Shown here: positions 53,141 to 61,414 of the stretch, piece after piece | Position numbering within the stretch: the stretch's first letter is position 1 | How the letters are laid out: every line of letters starts with the position of its first letter | Assembly (NCBI RefSeq): GCF_022440845.1 | Contig: NZ_JAKNTO010000001.1 | Coordinates: 2,728,001 to 2,792,000, forward strand | Reading direction: 5' to 3' | Source: Ruminococcus sp. OA3 | GTDB lineage: Bacteria > Bacillota > Clostridia > Lachnospirales > Lachnospiraceae | Length of the DNA stretch: 64,000 nt | The notes under the pieces: generated by a model | The model's input: only the letters and a program-made list of their open reading frames with translations | What the model was told of the DNA's origin: nothing | Databases searched by the model: none | Position numbers and translations under genes: made by a program

Positions 53141-53911
53141 TTACCATCCCAATTTGATCAGCCAGTCATTTAATGTTCTTTCACGTCTGCCGGGTTCTCC
53201 TGTCCTGTTCCATTTCCCAATGCTGATTTCATCCCGGATGTTCCCGTCCTCGATGTACAGGACGCGTTCACATTTGGATGCAACCTTCATATCATGTGTC
53301 ACCAGCAGAATGCTGGTTCCATCGGCATTGATACGATTCAGTTCTTCCATTACCTCTATGGAATTCTGCTTGTTCAGAGACCCCGTGGGCTCGTCGGCAA
53401 ATATAATTTTCGGATGATTGATAAGGCTTCGGCATATGCAGGCTCTCTGCAGCTGTCCTCCCGATACCTCGTTGATATCATTCTCAGCAACTTTGCTGAT
53501 TCCAAGCTTCTGCATGAGGATTTTAGCGTAATCATCAACATTGGCTCTTCCCTGTTTGCTCTTTCCTGCCGGTGACTGGTACGCCGGCAGTATAATATTA
53601 TCATATATTGAAAGGGTTTTCAGCATATACATCTGCTGGAACACAAATCCCATCTCAGTCAGCCGCAGGTCGCTCATCTCCCCCGTATTCAATGAGGTAA
53701 GTTCTTTTCCAAAAAAATTCACACTGCCGGCTGTTACACCGTCCATCCCGCTGACTGTATAGAGCAATGTCGTCTTTCCGGACCCGGATGGACCCATAAT
53801 GCCGACCATTTCACCCTCCTCAATTCTCAGGTTCACATTTCTCAGCACATTATTCTGACGCTTATTTGTGATATAGGTTTTACATAGATTCTCTACAGTT
53901 AAGACTCCCAT
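53141..53911 (-). CDS. ABC transporter ATP-binding protein (module A)
   Basis: 256 aa: GPSGSGKTTLLYT, VSGGQLQRACICRSLI, IIFADEPTGSLNKQ and ILLVTHDMKVA. MacB/LolD-type ATPase, partner of the two-FtsX-domain permease just upstream (12 bp). Confidence 0.94.
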   Translation of the reverse strand: MGVLTVENLCKTYITNKRQNNVLRNVNLRIEEGEMVGIMGPSGSGKTTLLYTVSGMDGVTAGSVNFFGKELTSLNTGEMSDLRLTEMGFVFQQMYMLKTLSIYDNIILPAYQSPAGKSKQGRANVDDYAKILMQKLGISKVAENDINEVSGGQLQRACICRSLINHPKIIFADEPTGSLNKQNSIEVMEELNRINADGTSILLVTHDMKVASKCERVLYIEDGNIRDEISIGKWNRTGEPGRRERTLNDWLIKLGW

Positions 53912-53923
53912 TTCACTGTCCTC

Positions 53924-56305
53924 CTATTCCAGGTTGTTAAGTTCGCGTATATTGATTTTCCTGATTTTTCCCGTCGCTGTAAATGTCGCAAGTATAATTC
54001 CGACCAGCAGAATCCCCGGGAATATACCGTAAGCCTGCCAGGGAACAACCTGGATCGTAACGTCTGCGCCCATAATAGCGAATATTGGTTTCAGGATCCA
54101 GTGATTGCTGAACAGGGACAGCGGCACCGCTGCCGCCATGGAGATCAGTGCGACCCAGATCATACGGGATACCTGCCAGAGCTTTATGGTTCTGTGTCGA
54201 TATCCGACACTCTTCATCATGGCAATTTCACCTTTTTCCCGCGCGATGAAGAGCCGCTCCATCAACAGCGTGATCAGCATGATAACGGCACAGAGCATGG
54301 CAGTCATTGGAAAGAGTAAATCCCGAAGCGACTGCTGGATGCCTCCGACATTTCTGTCAATTACCTCCTGGGCACTGGACCATTCATATTCCGGAAACTT
54401 TTCACCAAGTTTTGCAGCCATCTCTTCCTGTGTTTTATCTGTTGTCATATCGACCATGATGTTCCAGCAGTCAAACATTGCTTCGTCGTCTAAATCTATT
54501 TCCGGGTTCATACGTATACTTTTTCCCAGCTGCATATAATCCGAATAGGTCCCGGTGATCATGAAACTTCGTGTCTGTCCGCCGAGCTCAGTTTCTATGA
54601 AATCCCCGATTTTCCAGTTTTTTTCTTCCATAAGCAGTGTTGAAACCGCGATTTCATTGGAGAGTACCGGTGCTTCTCCGTCCTCATACAGCAGATAATC
54701 ATCATTATCTCCCAGAGACTGAACCGTCATAAGTTTGCTCAGAGCGTCGGAACCTTGCGCTGAGTAGGAAAAGAAGTAGATCGGAACTCCGGTAAGCTTT
54801 GCCTGATAGCCCTGTTCCTGCAGTTCTTTCTCAACCCGCTTCAGTCCCTGACGGAGTTCTCTGCTGGTTTTATAGCTGCCCTCCCCTGCAAGCTCGATAT
54901 CCCTTAAGTAGACGGCGCTGTCCGGATCCATGGAAAATTTACCTGCCATCTCCCGGCTCTGCATGGTGTTGAGTGTATTCAGCGGTATCGTGATCAGGAT
55001 GAAGCTGATACAGAAGGTAATCATAAGTACGAAGTATCTTCTCGGATGCTTCCGGATATCATTGAAGCCAAGGTACATCCATACCGGCATGCGGCTGCGC
55101 CTGTGAAGTCTCATACCAACTCTGTGTTTATAGCTTTCACCGGAGTGTCCGCCTTTTATGGCGTCAATCACAGAAATTTTATTCAGTCTCCTCGTACAGA
55201 TATAACAAAATGCCAGAACCAGTATGACAATAAACAAAGTACACAGAATGTTAATGCCTATGTTGGCACTGCTGTCCTCCATGATCATGTTCCTGCTGAC
55301 ACCGGATACCATCACACTGCTTATCGGAATGCTGAGTGTAAAACCGATCAGGGCACCGATACTGACAAGCGCAAAATATTTTACCAGGTAAATTTTTTTA
55401 ACCGCGAATTCTTTCATTCCGATCGCTTTCATGATCCCGATCTCACGGTAATCTTCTTCAATCGTAAATACCAGAGTGAAGCGCAGTACCAGCAGTGCGA
55501 TCATTATCAGGCAGATTCCAATCAGAATAAGCAGCGCCGCCATAACCATGTCGAAGGAGTACACCAGTGTATAAGTATCTCTTGTGATCGTATTGACAAG
55601 GGTTGTAAATCCCTGATTATTCAACGCATCGTTAAACTCAGAGATGTTGTCGGTATCCACGAAGTACAGGCTGAATATGCTGCTGCTGTCTGCGTCTGTA
55701 TATGATCCATATTCTGACGGATTTACAACAATCCTGGTCATACCAACCATTTCACTTCCAAAAGCAGCATCTTTTACAGCCGTCTTGATCCGGTATTCTT
55801 TTTTTACACCCCCGGATCCCAGGACGATCGAATCCCCTTTTTTAAGTTTGTTTTTTTCCATTACGGACTGACTCAAACCGATTTCATCGCCGGAGAGTGT
55901 CAGCTCGTTTCCGTCCAGGTCAAACACACGGCAGTATCGAGTATCTGTCGATCCCAGATAGATACTTGCACCTCCGGAATCAAGCTGCGCCTGCTCTGCT
56001 TTTTTATGAATGGTAACGCTCTTTTGAGTCAGTCCGAGCATCGTATAGTAGCTGTACGCACTCACCCGGGCTTCATCCGTCTCCAGCCATTGGTCAATCT
56101 GTTCCTTCTCGCTGTCTCCGGTGACGATCAGCGTCAGATCCGGTACGTTGGCATAGCTCATATAATAATCCACGGATGACATTACTACCAGGATGTTGTT
56201 CATGCTGCTTGCCAGAAAGATTGTGGCCATCGTAATAAACAGAAAAAGAATCAGATTGACACTTTTCCTCCGCCTCAGGTCTTTTTTTAATATTCGTCGT
56301 ATCAT
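53924..56305 (-). CDS. ABC transporter permease with two FtsX domains (module A)
   Basis: 793 aa; start MIRRILKKDLRRRKSVNLIL at 56305, AAGGAAG upstream. N-terminal transmembrane helix, a large extracytoplasmic domain, FtsX domain 1 (about residues 255-375), a second extracytoplasmic domain and FtsX domain 2 at the C terminus (AREKGEIAMMKSVGYRHRTI). This two-FtsX layout differs from the BceB-type permease of module B and is found in macrolide/peptide exporters and lipid or lipoprotein transporters. First gene of module A. Confidence 0.9.
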   Translation of the reverse strand: MIRRILKKDLRRRKSVNLILFLFITMATIFLASSMNNILVVMSSVDYYMSYANVPDLTLIVTGDSEKEQIDQWLETDEARVSAYSYYTMLGLTQKSVTIHKKAEQAQLDSGGASIYLGSTDTRYCRVFDLDGNELTLSGDEIGLSQSVMEKNKLKKGDSIVLGSGGVKKEYRIKTAVKDAAFGSEMVGMTRIVVNPSEYGSYTDADSSSIFSLYFVDTDNISEFNDALNNQGFTTLVNTITRDTYTLVYSFDMVMAALLILIGICLIMIALLVLRFTLVFTIEEDYREIGIMKAIGMKEFAVKKIYLVKYFALVSIGALIGFTLSIPISSVMVSGVSRNMIMEDSSANIGINILCTLFIVILVLAFCYICTRRLNKISVIDAIKGGHSGESYKHRVGMRLHRRSRMPVWMYLGFNDIRKHPRRYFVLMITFCISFILITIPLNTLNTMQSREMAGKFSMDPDSAVYLRDIELAGEGSYKTSRELRQGLKRVEKELQEQGYQAKLTGVPIYFFSYSAQGSDALSKLMTVQSLGDNDDYLLYEDGEAPVLSNEIAVSTLLMEEKNWKIGDFIETELGGQTRSFMITGTYSDYMQLGKSIRMNPEIDLDDEAMFDCWNIMVDMTTDKTQEEMAAKLGEKFPEYEWSSAQEVIDRNVGGIQQSLRDLLFPMTAMLCAVIMLITLLMERLFIAREKGEIAMMKSVGYRHRTIKLWQVSRMIWVALISMAAAVPLSLFSNHWILKPIFAIMGADVTIQVVPWQAYGIFPGILLVGIILATFTATGKIRKINIRELNNLE

Positions 56306-56337
56306 GAGGAACTTCCTTCCCTTTTTAATGACGCTTA

Positions 56338-56397
56338 ACAACCGGTTGTCTAACGTTAACTACAGTATAGCGGAGGAATTATGAAAAAATCCTTAAA
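56338..56397 (-). promoter_or_regulatory. Promoter/operator region of module A
   Basis: Minus-strand -10 TATACT (56369-56364). Upstream, two 11-bp half-sites (56397-56387 TTTAAGGATTT and 56386-56376 TTTCATAATTC) resemble an OmpR-type direct repeat in place of the -35. Downstream in the leader, ACAACCGGTTGT (56338-56349) is a perfect 12-bp palindrome. Confidence 0.5.
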
Positions 56398-56615
56398 AAT
56401 GCCATATATTTTTAATACGGATTTTTCCTGAAACGACAGTCTGAATAGGATATAGCTGAAAACAGTAGATCTTGCCGGAGAATGAGGGGTACTAACATAG
56501 ATTTGGCACTGAATGTATTGACAGTCTTAGAAATGATCTGCATAGAATTTTTGTCCATCTGGATTCTTTCTGTGAGGAAACACAGCTTTTTCAAATCACT
56601 GGGACTCTATGCCGG
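56398..56615. other. Non-coding gap between module A and rlmH
   Basis: The 346-bp gap 56306-56651 holds the module A promoter region at its left and the rlmH hairpin at its right. In the remainder I see only reading frames without ribosome sites or recognisable products, and no RNA gene. Confidence 0.5.
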
Positions 56616-56648
56616 GATAACCGGGTATGAACAGAAAACCCGGTTATC
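56616..56648 (-). terminator. Hairpin after rlmH
   Basis: 11-bp perfect stem GATAACCGGGT / ACCCGGTTATC, 11-nt loop, beginning 3 nt past the rlmH stop. No U tract after it on the minus strand. Confidence 0.65.
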
Positions 56649-56651
56649 ATC

Positions 56652-57131
56652 CTATTTGTGATATGGTTCCCCGTTGATGATTCTGAAACACCTGTATATC
56701 TGTTCCAGCAGTATCACACGCATCAGCTGGTGAGGAAACGTCATACGTGAAAAACTGAGTTTATAATCAGCACGGCGCAGTACTTCGCTGCCTAGCCCCA
56801 GAGACCCGCCAATGACAAAGACGATATGGCTGACCCCGCAGACGCCCAGCTGTTCAATCCTGCCAGCCAGCTGTACAGAATCCGGCATTTCACCTTCTAT
56901 TGCCAGTGCGATCACATAGTCAGTATCACGGATATATCTCAAAAGTTTCAAGCCTTCGGTATCCCTGATCTGTACTTCCAGTTTCTCGCCAGCCTTGTCC
57001 GGCGTTTTTTCGTCAGGCACTTCCTTTATCTCCAGTTTTACATATTTTCCAAGTCTTTTTACAAACTCGGCGATGGCCTGTGTATAAAATTTTTCTTTCA
57101 CCTTTCCTACGGTGAGACATGTAATCTTCAT
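56652..57131 (-). CDS. rlmH: 23S rRNA (pseudouridine1915-N3)-methyltransferase RlmH
   Basis: SPOUT methyltransferase that methylates pseudouridine 1915 in helix 69 of 23S rRNA. 159 aa, exactly the family length: MKITCLTVGKVKEKFYTQAI, YVIALAIEGEM, IVFVIGGSLGLGSEV and the trefoil-knot C terminus LSFSRMTFPHQLMRVILLEQ IYR...GEPYHK. Has its own flanking hairpins, so it is probably monocistronic. Confidence 0.97.
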   Translation of the reverse strand: MKITCLTVGKVKEKFYTQAIAEFVKRLGKYVKLEIKEVPDEKTPDKAGEKLEVQIRDTEGLKLLRYIRDTDYVIALAIEGEMPDSVQLAGRIEQLGVCGVSHIVFVIGGSLGLGSEVLRRADYKLSFSRMTFPHQLMRVILLEQIYRCFRIINGEPYHK

Positions 57132-57150
57132 AATAAAACCCTCATAAAAG

Positions 57151-57191
57151 ATAACGGAATGTTACATCTTACAGGTGCAACATTCCGTTAT
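57151..57191 (-). terminator. Terminator after the Cys-rich protein pair
   Basis: 13-bp perfect stem ATAACGGAATGTT / AACATTCCGTTAT, 15-nt loop, 5 nt past the stop at 57197; minus strand continues CTTTTAT. Confidence 0.85.
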
Positions 57192-57196
57192 TCAAA

Positions 57197-57496
57197 CTAC
57201 TGATTCTCTTGGCATCTGGTGCAGAAGGAGCCTTCTGTCAGCTGAGAGATCGCCTTCATCTTCTGATTGACCATCTCCCACATACAGTAAGGCAGATGGT
57301 CCTGATGACCGCGGTGCAATGTCACGCATTCAAAGCAGTTGCCATGGTGCGGACAGGCTTCCGGACATGAGCAGTGATCTCCATTATCACGTACCTGTTT
57401 CAGGAATTCCTGTTTCAGGCGCCAGGATTCATCCTCATTTCCTGCCTTCGATGCCTGGATTTCCTGTTTCATTAAATCATTCCCGTCGATTCTCAT
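57197..57496 (-). CDS. Small Cys/His-rich protein
   Basis: 99 aa. A charged helical N terminus (NDLMKQEIQASKAGNEDESW) then a metal-binding-like segment CSCPEACPHHGNCFECVTLH, RGHQDHLPYCMWEM and terminal FCTRC: eight Cys in pairs. Homologs in Clostridia carry the misleading name 'LPS biosynthesis protein'. Probably zinc-binding; function unknown. Its Cys pattern CxCP..CxxHGxCxxC..H also occurs in the 51-aa protein encoded directly upstream, 2 bp away. Confidence 0.75.
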   Translation of the reverse strand: MRIDGNDLMKQEIQASKAGNEDESWRLKQEFLKQVRDNGDHCSCPEACPHHGNCFECVTLHRGHQDHLPYCMWEMVNQKMKAISQLTEGSFCTRCQENQ

Positions 57497-57498
57497 CC

Positions 57499-57654
57499 TC
57501 AGTCCTCCGAATCTTCTTTCTTAAAGCAATTTGGTATACCGCCGTATACATCCCTGTGATGGGCTACGCATGCACAGCATTTCCCATGATTTACGCAGCT
57601 GGAATTAGGGCAGCTGCACGGTCTGTCGTTACTGCATTTTGCATTATCCGGCAT
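57499..57654 (-). CDS. DUF6485-like small Cys-rich protein
   Basis: 51 aa: MPDNAKCSNDRPCSCPNSSC then VNHGKCCACVAHHRD and a short acidic tail. Seven to eight Cys with the CxCPN..CxxHGKCCxCVxxHR pattern of DUF6485, a short clostridial family. AGGAGG (minus strand, 57666-57661) is 6 nt upstream of the ATG. Overlooked by gene finders because of its length, but the motif and ribosome site argue that it is real. Co-transcribed with the gene downstream, whose core motif is similar. Confidence 0.85.
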   Translation of the reverse strand: MPDNAKCSNDRPCSCPNSSCVNHGKCCACVAHHRDVYGGIPNCFKKEDSED

Positions 57655-57671
57655 AATGATACCTCCTTTTA

Positions 57672-57792
57672 TTTTCTGTAAAAGTCACGTACAGCGGCTG
57701 TGCATCTGTGCAAGCAAGCTTGCCCCTCTGCACAGACATTGGACAGGCTAACCCGTATAAACAAACAGGCCATCAGGCGTCATGTCCGTTTA
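57672..57792. repeat. Palindrome-rich intergenic repeat, copy 2
   Basis: Left end (57672-57689) differs from copy 1 (9265-9282) at 3 of 18 bases; right end (57770-57792) differs from 9445-9467 at 3 of 23. The interior is unrelated and about 80 bp shorter, with its own hairpin TCTGTGCA / TGCACAGA around GCAAGCTTGC. The right end covers the last three codons and stop of nfnB. Confidence 0.7.
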
Positions 57793-59174
57793 GCTGAAAG
57801 GTATTCGTGGATTCCTCTGGCTCCCGCACGTCCTGCCCCCATTGCCAGGATTACTGTAGCTGCGCCTGTCACGGCATCGCCGCCGGCATACACACCATCT
57901 TTTGAGGTCTTTCCGAACTCCTCATCTGCGATAATACATTTTCTTCTGTTAACATCCAGACCGTAGGTCGTAGAAGAGATCAGCGGATTCGGAGACGTTC
58001 CGAGGGACATGATGACAGTGTCCACATCGATTTCAAACTCAGATCCCGGAATTTCAACCGGTCTTCTTCTTCCTGATTCATCAGGCTCTCCGAGTTCCAT
58101 GCGGATGCATCTGATCCCGCGTACCCAGTCGTTATCATCAACAAGAATCTCTGTCGGATTTGTCAGAAGATTGAAATTGACTCCCTCTTCCCTGGCATGA
58201 TGTACTTCTTCCACACGCGCCGGGAGTTCTGCTTCACTTCTTCTGTAAATAATATGTACTTCGGCTCCGAGACGAAGTGCAGTCCTTGCAGCGTCCATTG
58301 CCACATTGCCGCCGCCTACGACGGCTACTTTCCTGCCAACCATGATCGGTGTTTTATAATCATCGCGGAATGCCTTCATCAGATTATTTCTGGTCAGATA
58401 TTCATTTGCTGAAAACACCCCGTTTGCATTTTCACCCGGAATTCCCATGAACATGGGGAGTCCTGCACCGGAACCGATGAATACTGCTTCGAACCCTTCT
58501 TCAGTCAGGAGTTCATCGATGGTTGTTGATTTTCCGATGATAACATTCGTCTCAAGCTTCACACCCAGAGACACTACATTTGCAACTTCTTCTGCAACAA
58601 CTTTATCTTTCGGAAGACGGAATTCCGGAATACCATAGACCAGAACACCTCCTGCTTTATGGAGTGCTTCGAAAATAGTAACGTCATATCCCAGTTTTGC
58701 CAGATCACCGGCACATGTAAGGCCTGCCGGTCCGGAACCGATCACAGCCACTTTATGTCCATTTTTTTCGGTAGGAGCGTTCGGTTTGATTCCGTTCTCT
58801 TTTGCCCAGTCAGCTACAAAACGTTCCAGTTTACCGATGGACACGGGCTCGCCTTTGACGCCTCGGATACACTTTCCTTCACACTGGCTTTCCTGAGGGC
58901 ATACACGTCCGCAGACTGCAGGAAGTGCACTTGACTTGCTGATGATCTGATATGCCTCTGCGATATTCCCTTCTTTCACCTGCGAGATGAAAGCCGGAAT
59001 GTCAATGGAAACAGGGCATCCTGTAATGCATTTTGCATTTTTACAGTTAATACAGCGCACGGCTTCTTCCATCGCTTCATCCTGGTTATATCCGTAGCAC
59101 ACTTCTTCAAAGTTGGTTGCTCTGACTTTTGGATTCTGTTCTCTTACAGGAACTTTCTTTAATACATCTGCCAT
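57780..59174 (-). CDS. nfnB: NfnB: NADPH-dependent, electron-bifurcating transhydrogenase large subunit
   Basis: 464 aa, related to glutamate synthase small subunit. N-terminal two [4Fe-4S] sites (CINCKNAKCITGCPVSIDIP and CGRVCPQESQCEGKCIRG), FAD-binding VAVIGSGPAGLTCAGDLA, NADP(H)-binding VAVVGGGNVAMDAARTALRL and GDAVTGAATVILAMGAGR at the end. With NfnA adjacent and no glutamate synthase large subunit, the pair is read as NfnAB, which couples NADPH and NADH/ferredoxin electron flow. The annotation 'NADPH-dependent glutamate synthase' would be an alternative label. Confidence 0.92.
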   Translation of the reverse strand: MADVLKKVPVREQNPKVRATNFEEVCYGYNQDEAMEEAVRCINCKNAKCITGCPVSIDIPAFISQVKEGNIAEAYQIISKSSALPAVCGRVCPQESQCEGKCIRGVKGEPVSIGKLERFVADWAKENGIKPNAPTEKNGHKVAVIGSGPAGLTCAGDLAKLGYDVTIFEALHKAGGVLVYGIPEFRLPKDKVVAEEVANVVSLGVKLETNVIIGKSTTIDELLTEEGFEAVFIGSGAGLPMFMGIPGENANGVFSANEYLTRNNLMKAFRDDYKTPIMVGRKVAVVGGGNVAMDAARTALRLGAEVHIIYRRSEAELPARVEEVHHAREEGVNFNLLTNPTEILVDDNDWVRGIRCIRMELGEPDESGRRRPVEIPGSEFEIDVDTVIMSLGTSPNPLISSTTYGLDVNRRKCIIADEEFGKTSKDGVYAGGDAVTGAATVILAMGAGRAGARGIHEYLSAKRT

Positions 59175-60061
59175 TATTCTTCACCTCCGCAATGTCCGCA
59201 TCCGCCGTGATGGGTATCTCCCTCTTTCTCTTTCAGATAAGCACGGCCTTCTTCTGTTTTATACAGCTGCTGTCTTTTCATCGCTTCATCAAAATTCACC
59301 AGATGACCGTCGAATTCCGGTCCGTCAACACAGGCAAATTTCACTTCATCTCCCACGGTAAGGCGGCATGCTCCGCACATACCGGTTCCATCCACCATAA
59401 TAGGATTCATGCTGACGATCGTATGAAGTCCAAGTTCTTTGGTCAGCAGACAGACGAATTTCATCATGATCATCGGCCCGATCGCAACTACTACATCATA
59501 AGTCTTACCCTCATTCTGTACGAGATCTTTGATTACTTCCGTAACCATACCTTTTCGCTTATAAGAACCGTCGTCCGTTGTTATGTACAGATTGCTGACC
59601 TCTTCCATTTCTTTTTCAAGGATCACGAGATCCTTCGTCTTAGCTCCAACGATGGCATCCGCTGTTATTCCGCGCTCGTGCAGCCATTTTACCTGAGGAT
59701 AAACCGGTGCTGTTCCAACGCCGCCTGCCACAAACAGGATTTTTTTGTTCCTCAGTGACTCGATATCCTCTTCTATAAATTCTGAAGGTCTTCCAAGAGG
59801 TCCTACAAAATCTGCGAATGCATCACCTGTCTTTAATTTTGACATCTGAAGAGTCGATGCCCCTACAATCTGGAATACGATGGTGACTGTTCCTTCTTCA
59901 CTGTCATAATCACAGATCGTGAGCGGAATACGTTCCCCCTCCTCATCAATCTTTACAATAATGAACTGACCCGGATGGCAGTGTTTTGCAACACGCGGCG
60001 CTTCAACATCCATAAGGAAAATGTTGTCCGTAAGTTGTTTTGCTTCTCGAATCTTGTACAT
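59174..60061 (-). CDS. nfnA: NfnA: FAD/[2Fe-2S] subunit of the NfnAB transhydrogenase
   Basis: 295 aa, dihydroorotate dehydrogenase PyrK-like. FAD-binding barrel (HCHPGQFIIVKIDEEGERIP), NAD-binding (LFVAGGVGTAPVYPQVKWLH), and a C-terminal [2Fe-2S] region MVDGTGMCGACRLTVGDEVK FACVDGPEFD. The tail GDTHHGGCGHCGGEE is Gly/His/Cys-rich. Its stop overlaps the nfnB start. NfnAB bifurcates electrons between NAD+, ferredoxin and NADPH; essential for redox balance in anaerobes. Confidence 0.92.
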   Translation of the reverse strand: MYKIREAKQLTDNIFLMDVEAPRVAKHCHPGQFIIVKIDEEGERIPLTICDYDSEEGTVTIVFQIVGASTLQMSKLKTGDAFADFVGPLGRPSEFIEEDIESLRNKKILFVAGGVGTAPVYPQVKWLHERGITADAIVGAKTKDLVILEKEMEEVSNLYITTDDGSYKRKGMVTEVIKDLVQNEGKTYDVVVAIGPMIMMKFVCLLTKELGLHTIVSMNPIMVDGTGMCGACRLTVGDEVKFACVDGPEFDGHLVNFDEAMKRQQLYKTEEGRAYLKEKEGDTHHGGCGHCGGEE

Positions 60062-60151
60062 AACTTCCTCCTCTTAATCTTATTGATATTTTCATACGAC
60101 TTCCACTATGTCCCCCATGCAGAATGTCATTTGTATGTGTATTGGAATTTT

Positions 60152-61294
60152 CTACTTTACAACGTAAGTGGCACTGCCCGGGTAACTTTCCTTTCCATTC
60201 TGGTTTACAATGATCGCATAAAATGTATACTCACCCTGAGGCATCGCCACAGGACCGGTATATTTTGTGCTCCCGGCCGTCGGCTTTTCGTCAAAAGAAT
60301 AATATGCTGTACAGCCATCAGGAACGGCTATTTCAATCTGTAAACCTGATGAACTCTGATACTCCCCTGATGCCGGTGAGATAACGGGTACTTCCGGCAT
60401 GGGTATCACAATTTCATAGGTGCTGCTCTTTATATCGCCCGGAATATCCCGTTCATTGACTGCAACGGCTCTGATCGTTGTTGTTCCCTCAGTCAGCGGA
60501 ATACCAACTTTATAAGGCTCACTGTCTTCCGTTGGAATCGTTCCGTCCGTCGTATAATAGATGATACATTTCTGCGTACCTTCTGTATACAATTCAACCG
60601 TCATCAGTTCCTGATAATCTCCTGCAACAGGAGTAAACTGAACTTCTGCCGGCAGATATTCAGAGAATACATCTCTGATTCCTGCATCGCTTATGTTTTC
60701 AACGAGTTGCCTGACAGAATCCGTATCACCGTCTTCTTCGTAAATCTGAATCAATAAAGAATATGCATCCTCACTGTCAGGGTGTTCACCGATCACAGAC
60801 TCTAAGAACTCAGCGCACTTTCCTTTCTGTCCGGAATCATACAGAATCCGCGCTTTCAGAAGCTTTGCATCTTGATTTTCAGCGTCCAATGTGACCGCAC
60901 GCTCAATATAGCCGATGGCTTCCTCATAATTCTGGTCCCGCCATGTTTCCTCCGCCATTTTGTATTGATAATCAAACGACTGATTTTGCTGTTGTCTTGT
61001 ATATTCCTGATATAATAAGATTCCTACGGCTGCCGCTATAACAGCCAGAAAAAACACAAAAACAAACGGCCATTTTTTCTTCTTAGGCTTCTCAGGTTTC
61101 CTCTCCGGCTCTTTCTGTACCGGCTGCATCCGCGGATAAGCCATCTCTTTAGATGCACGCTGCTGATTCGTCTGTTCGTTGGAACGGTAAGAACCAATCG
61201 CATGATATTCAGGCACCCATTGTATTTCTTCTCCGCAGTTGAGGCAGAAAACCCTTCCCTTTTCTACCGGGGCACCGCAATATGAACATCTCAT
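60152..61294 (-). CDS. Zinc-ribbon/TPR protein with chitobiase-like C-terminal repeats
   Basis: 380 aa. Zinc ribbon CSYCGAPVEKGRVFCLNCGE (residues 3-22), basic/Pro-rich cytosolic linker, transmembrane helix (about 73-95, WPFVFVFFLAVIAAAVGILL), TPR-like helices (about 100-205) and two beta domains of the CHB_HEX_C type (YYTTDGTIPTEDSEPY and YYSFDEKPTAGSTKYTGPV). Cytosolic N terminus, extracellular C terminus. Role unknown; common in clostridial genomes. The ribosome site lies within a repeated 33-bp segment. Confidence 0.9.
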   Translation of the reverse strand: MRCSYCGAPVEKGRVFCLNCGEEIQWVPEYHAIGSYRSNEQTNQQRASKEMAYPRMQPVQKEPERKPEKPKKKKWPFVFVFFLAVIAAAVGILLYQEYTRQQQNQSFDYQYKMAEETWRDQNYEEAIGYIERAVTLDAENQDAKLLKARILYDSGQKGKCAEFLESVIGEHPDSEDAYSLLIQIYEEDGDTDSVRQLVENISDAGIRDVFSEYLPAEVQFTPVAGDYQELMTVELYTEGTQKCIIYYTTDGTIPTEDSEPYKVGIPLTEGTTTIRAVAVNERDIPGDIKSSTYEIVIPMPEVPVISPASGEYQSSSGLQIEIAVPDGCTAYYSFDEKPTAGSTKYTGPVAMPQGEYTFYAIIVNQNGKESYPGSATYVVK

Positions 61295-61392
61295 CCTTTC
61301 CTCCCTTGCCGCACTTTTGCTGCGGCTCCAATCAGGGATGGGTGAAAGCTCCCTTTCAACCTTTCCTCCCTTGCCGCACTTTTGCTGCGGCT
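61295..61392 (-). repeat. Tandem duplication of a hairpin/ribosome-site segment
   Basis: A 33-bp sequence occurs at 61295-61327 and 61360-61392, 65 bp apart. Each copy contains GCCGCA-7-TGCGGC (hairpin) then GGGAGGAAAGG. The copy next to the gene serves as the ribosome site of the zinc-ribbon gene; the other lies directly after ftsK and its hairpin may end that transcript. Confidence 0.9.
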
Positions 61393-61414
61393 ATACTCTT
61401 TAATCATAAGGCAA

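Noticed and set aside
56381-56431. Plus-strand GGAGGAATT followed by a 16-codon frame
   Set aside because: It overlaps the predicted module A promoter on the other strand; a chance match is more likely than a leader peptide.
56412-56594. 60-codon minus-strand frame in the module A/rlmH gap
   Set aside because: No ribosome site, no homology pattern, composition of random sequence.
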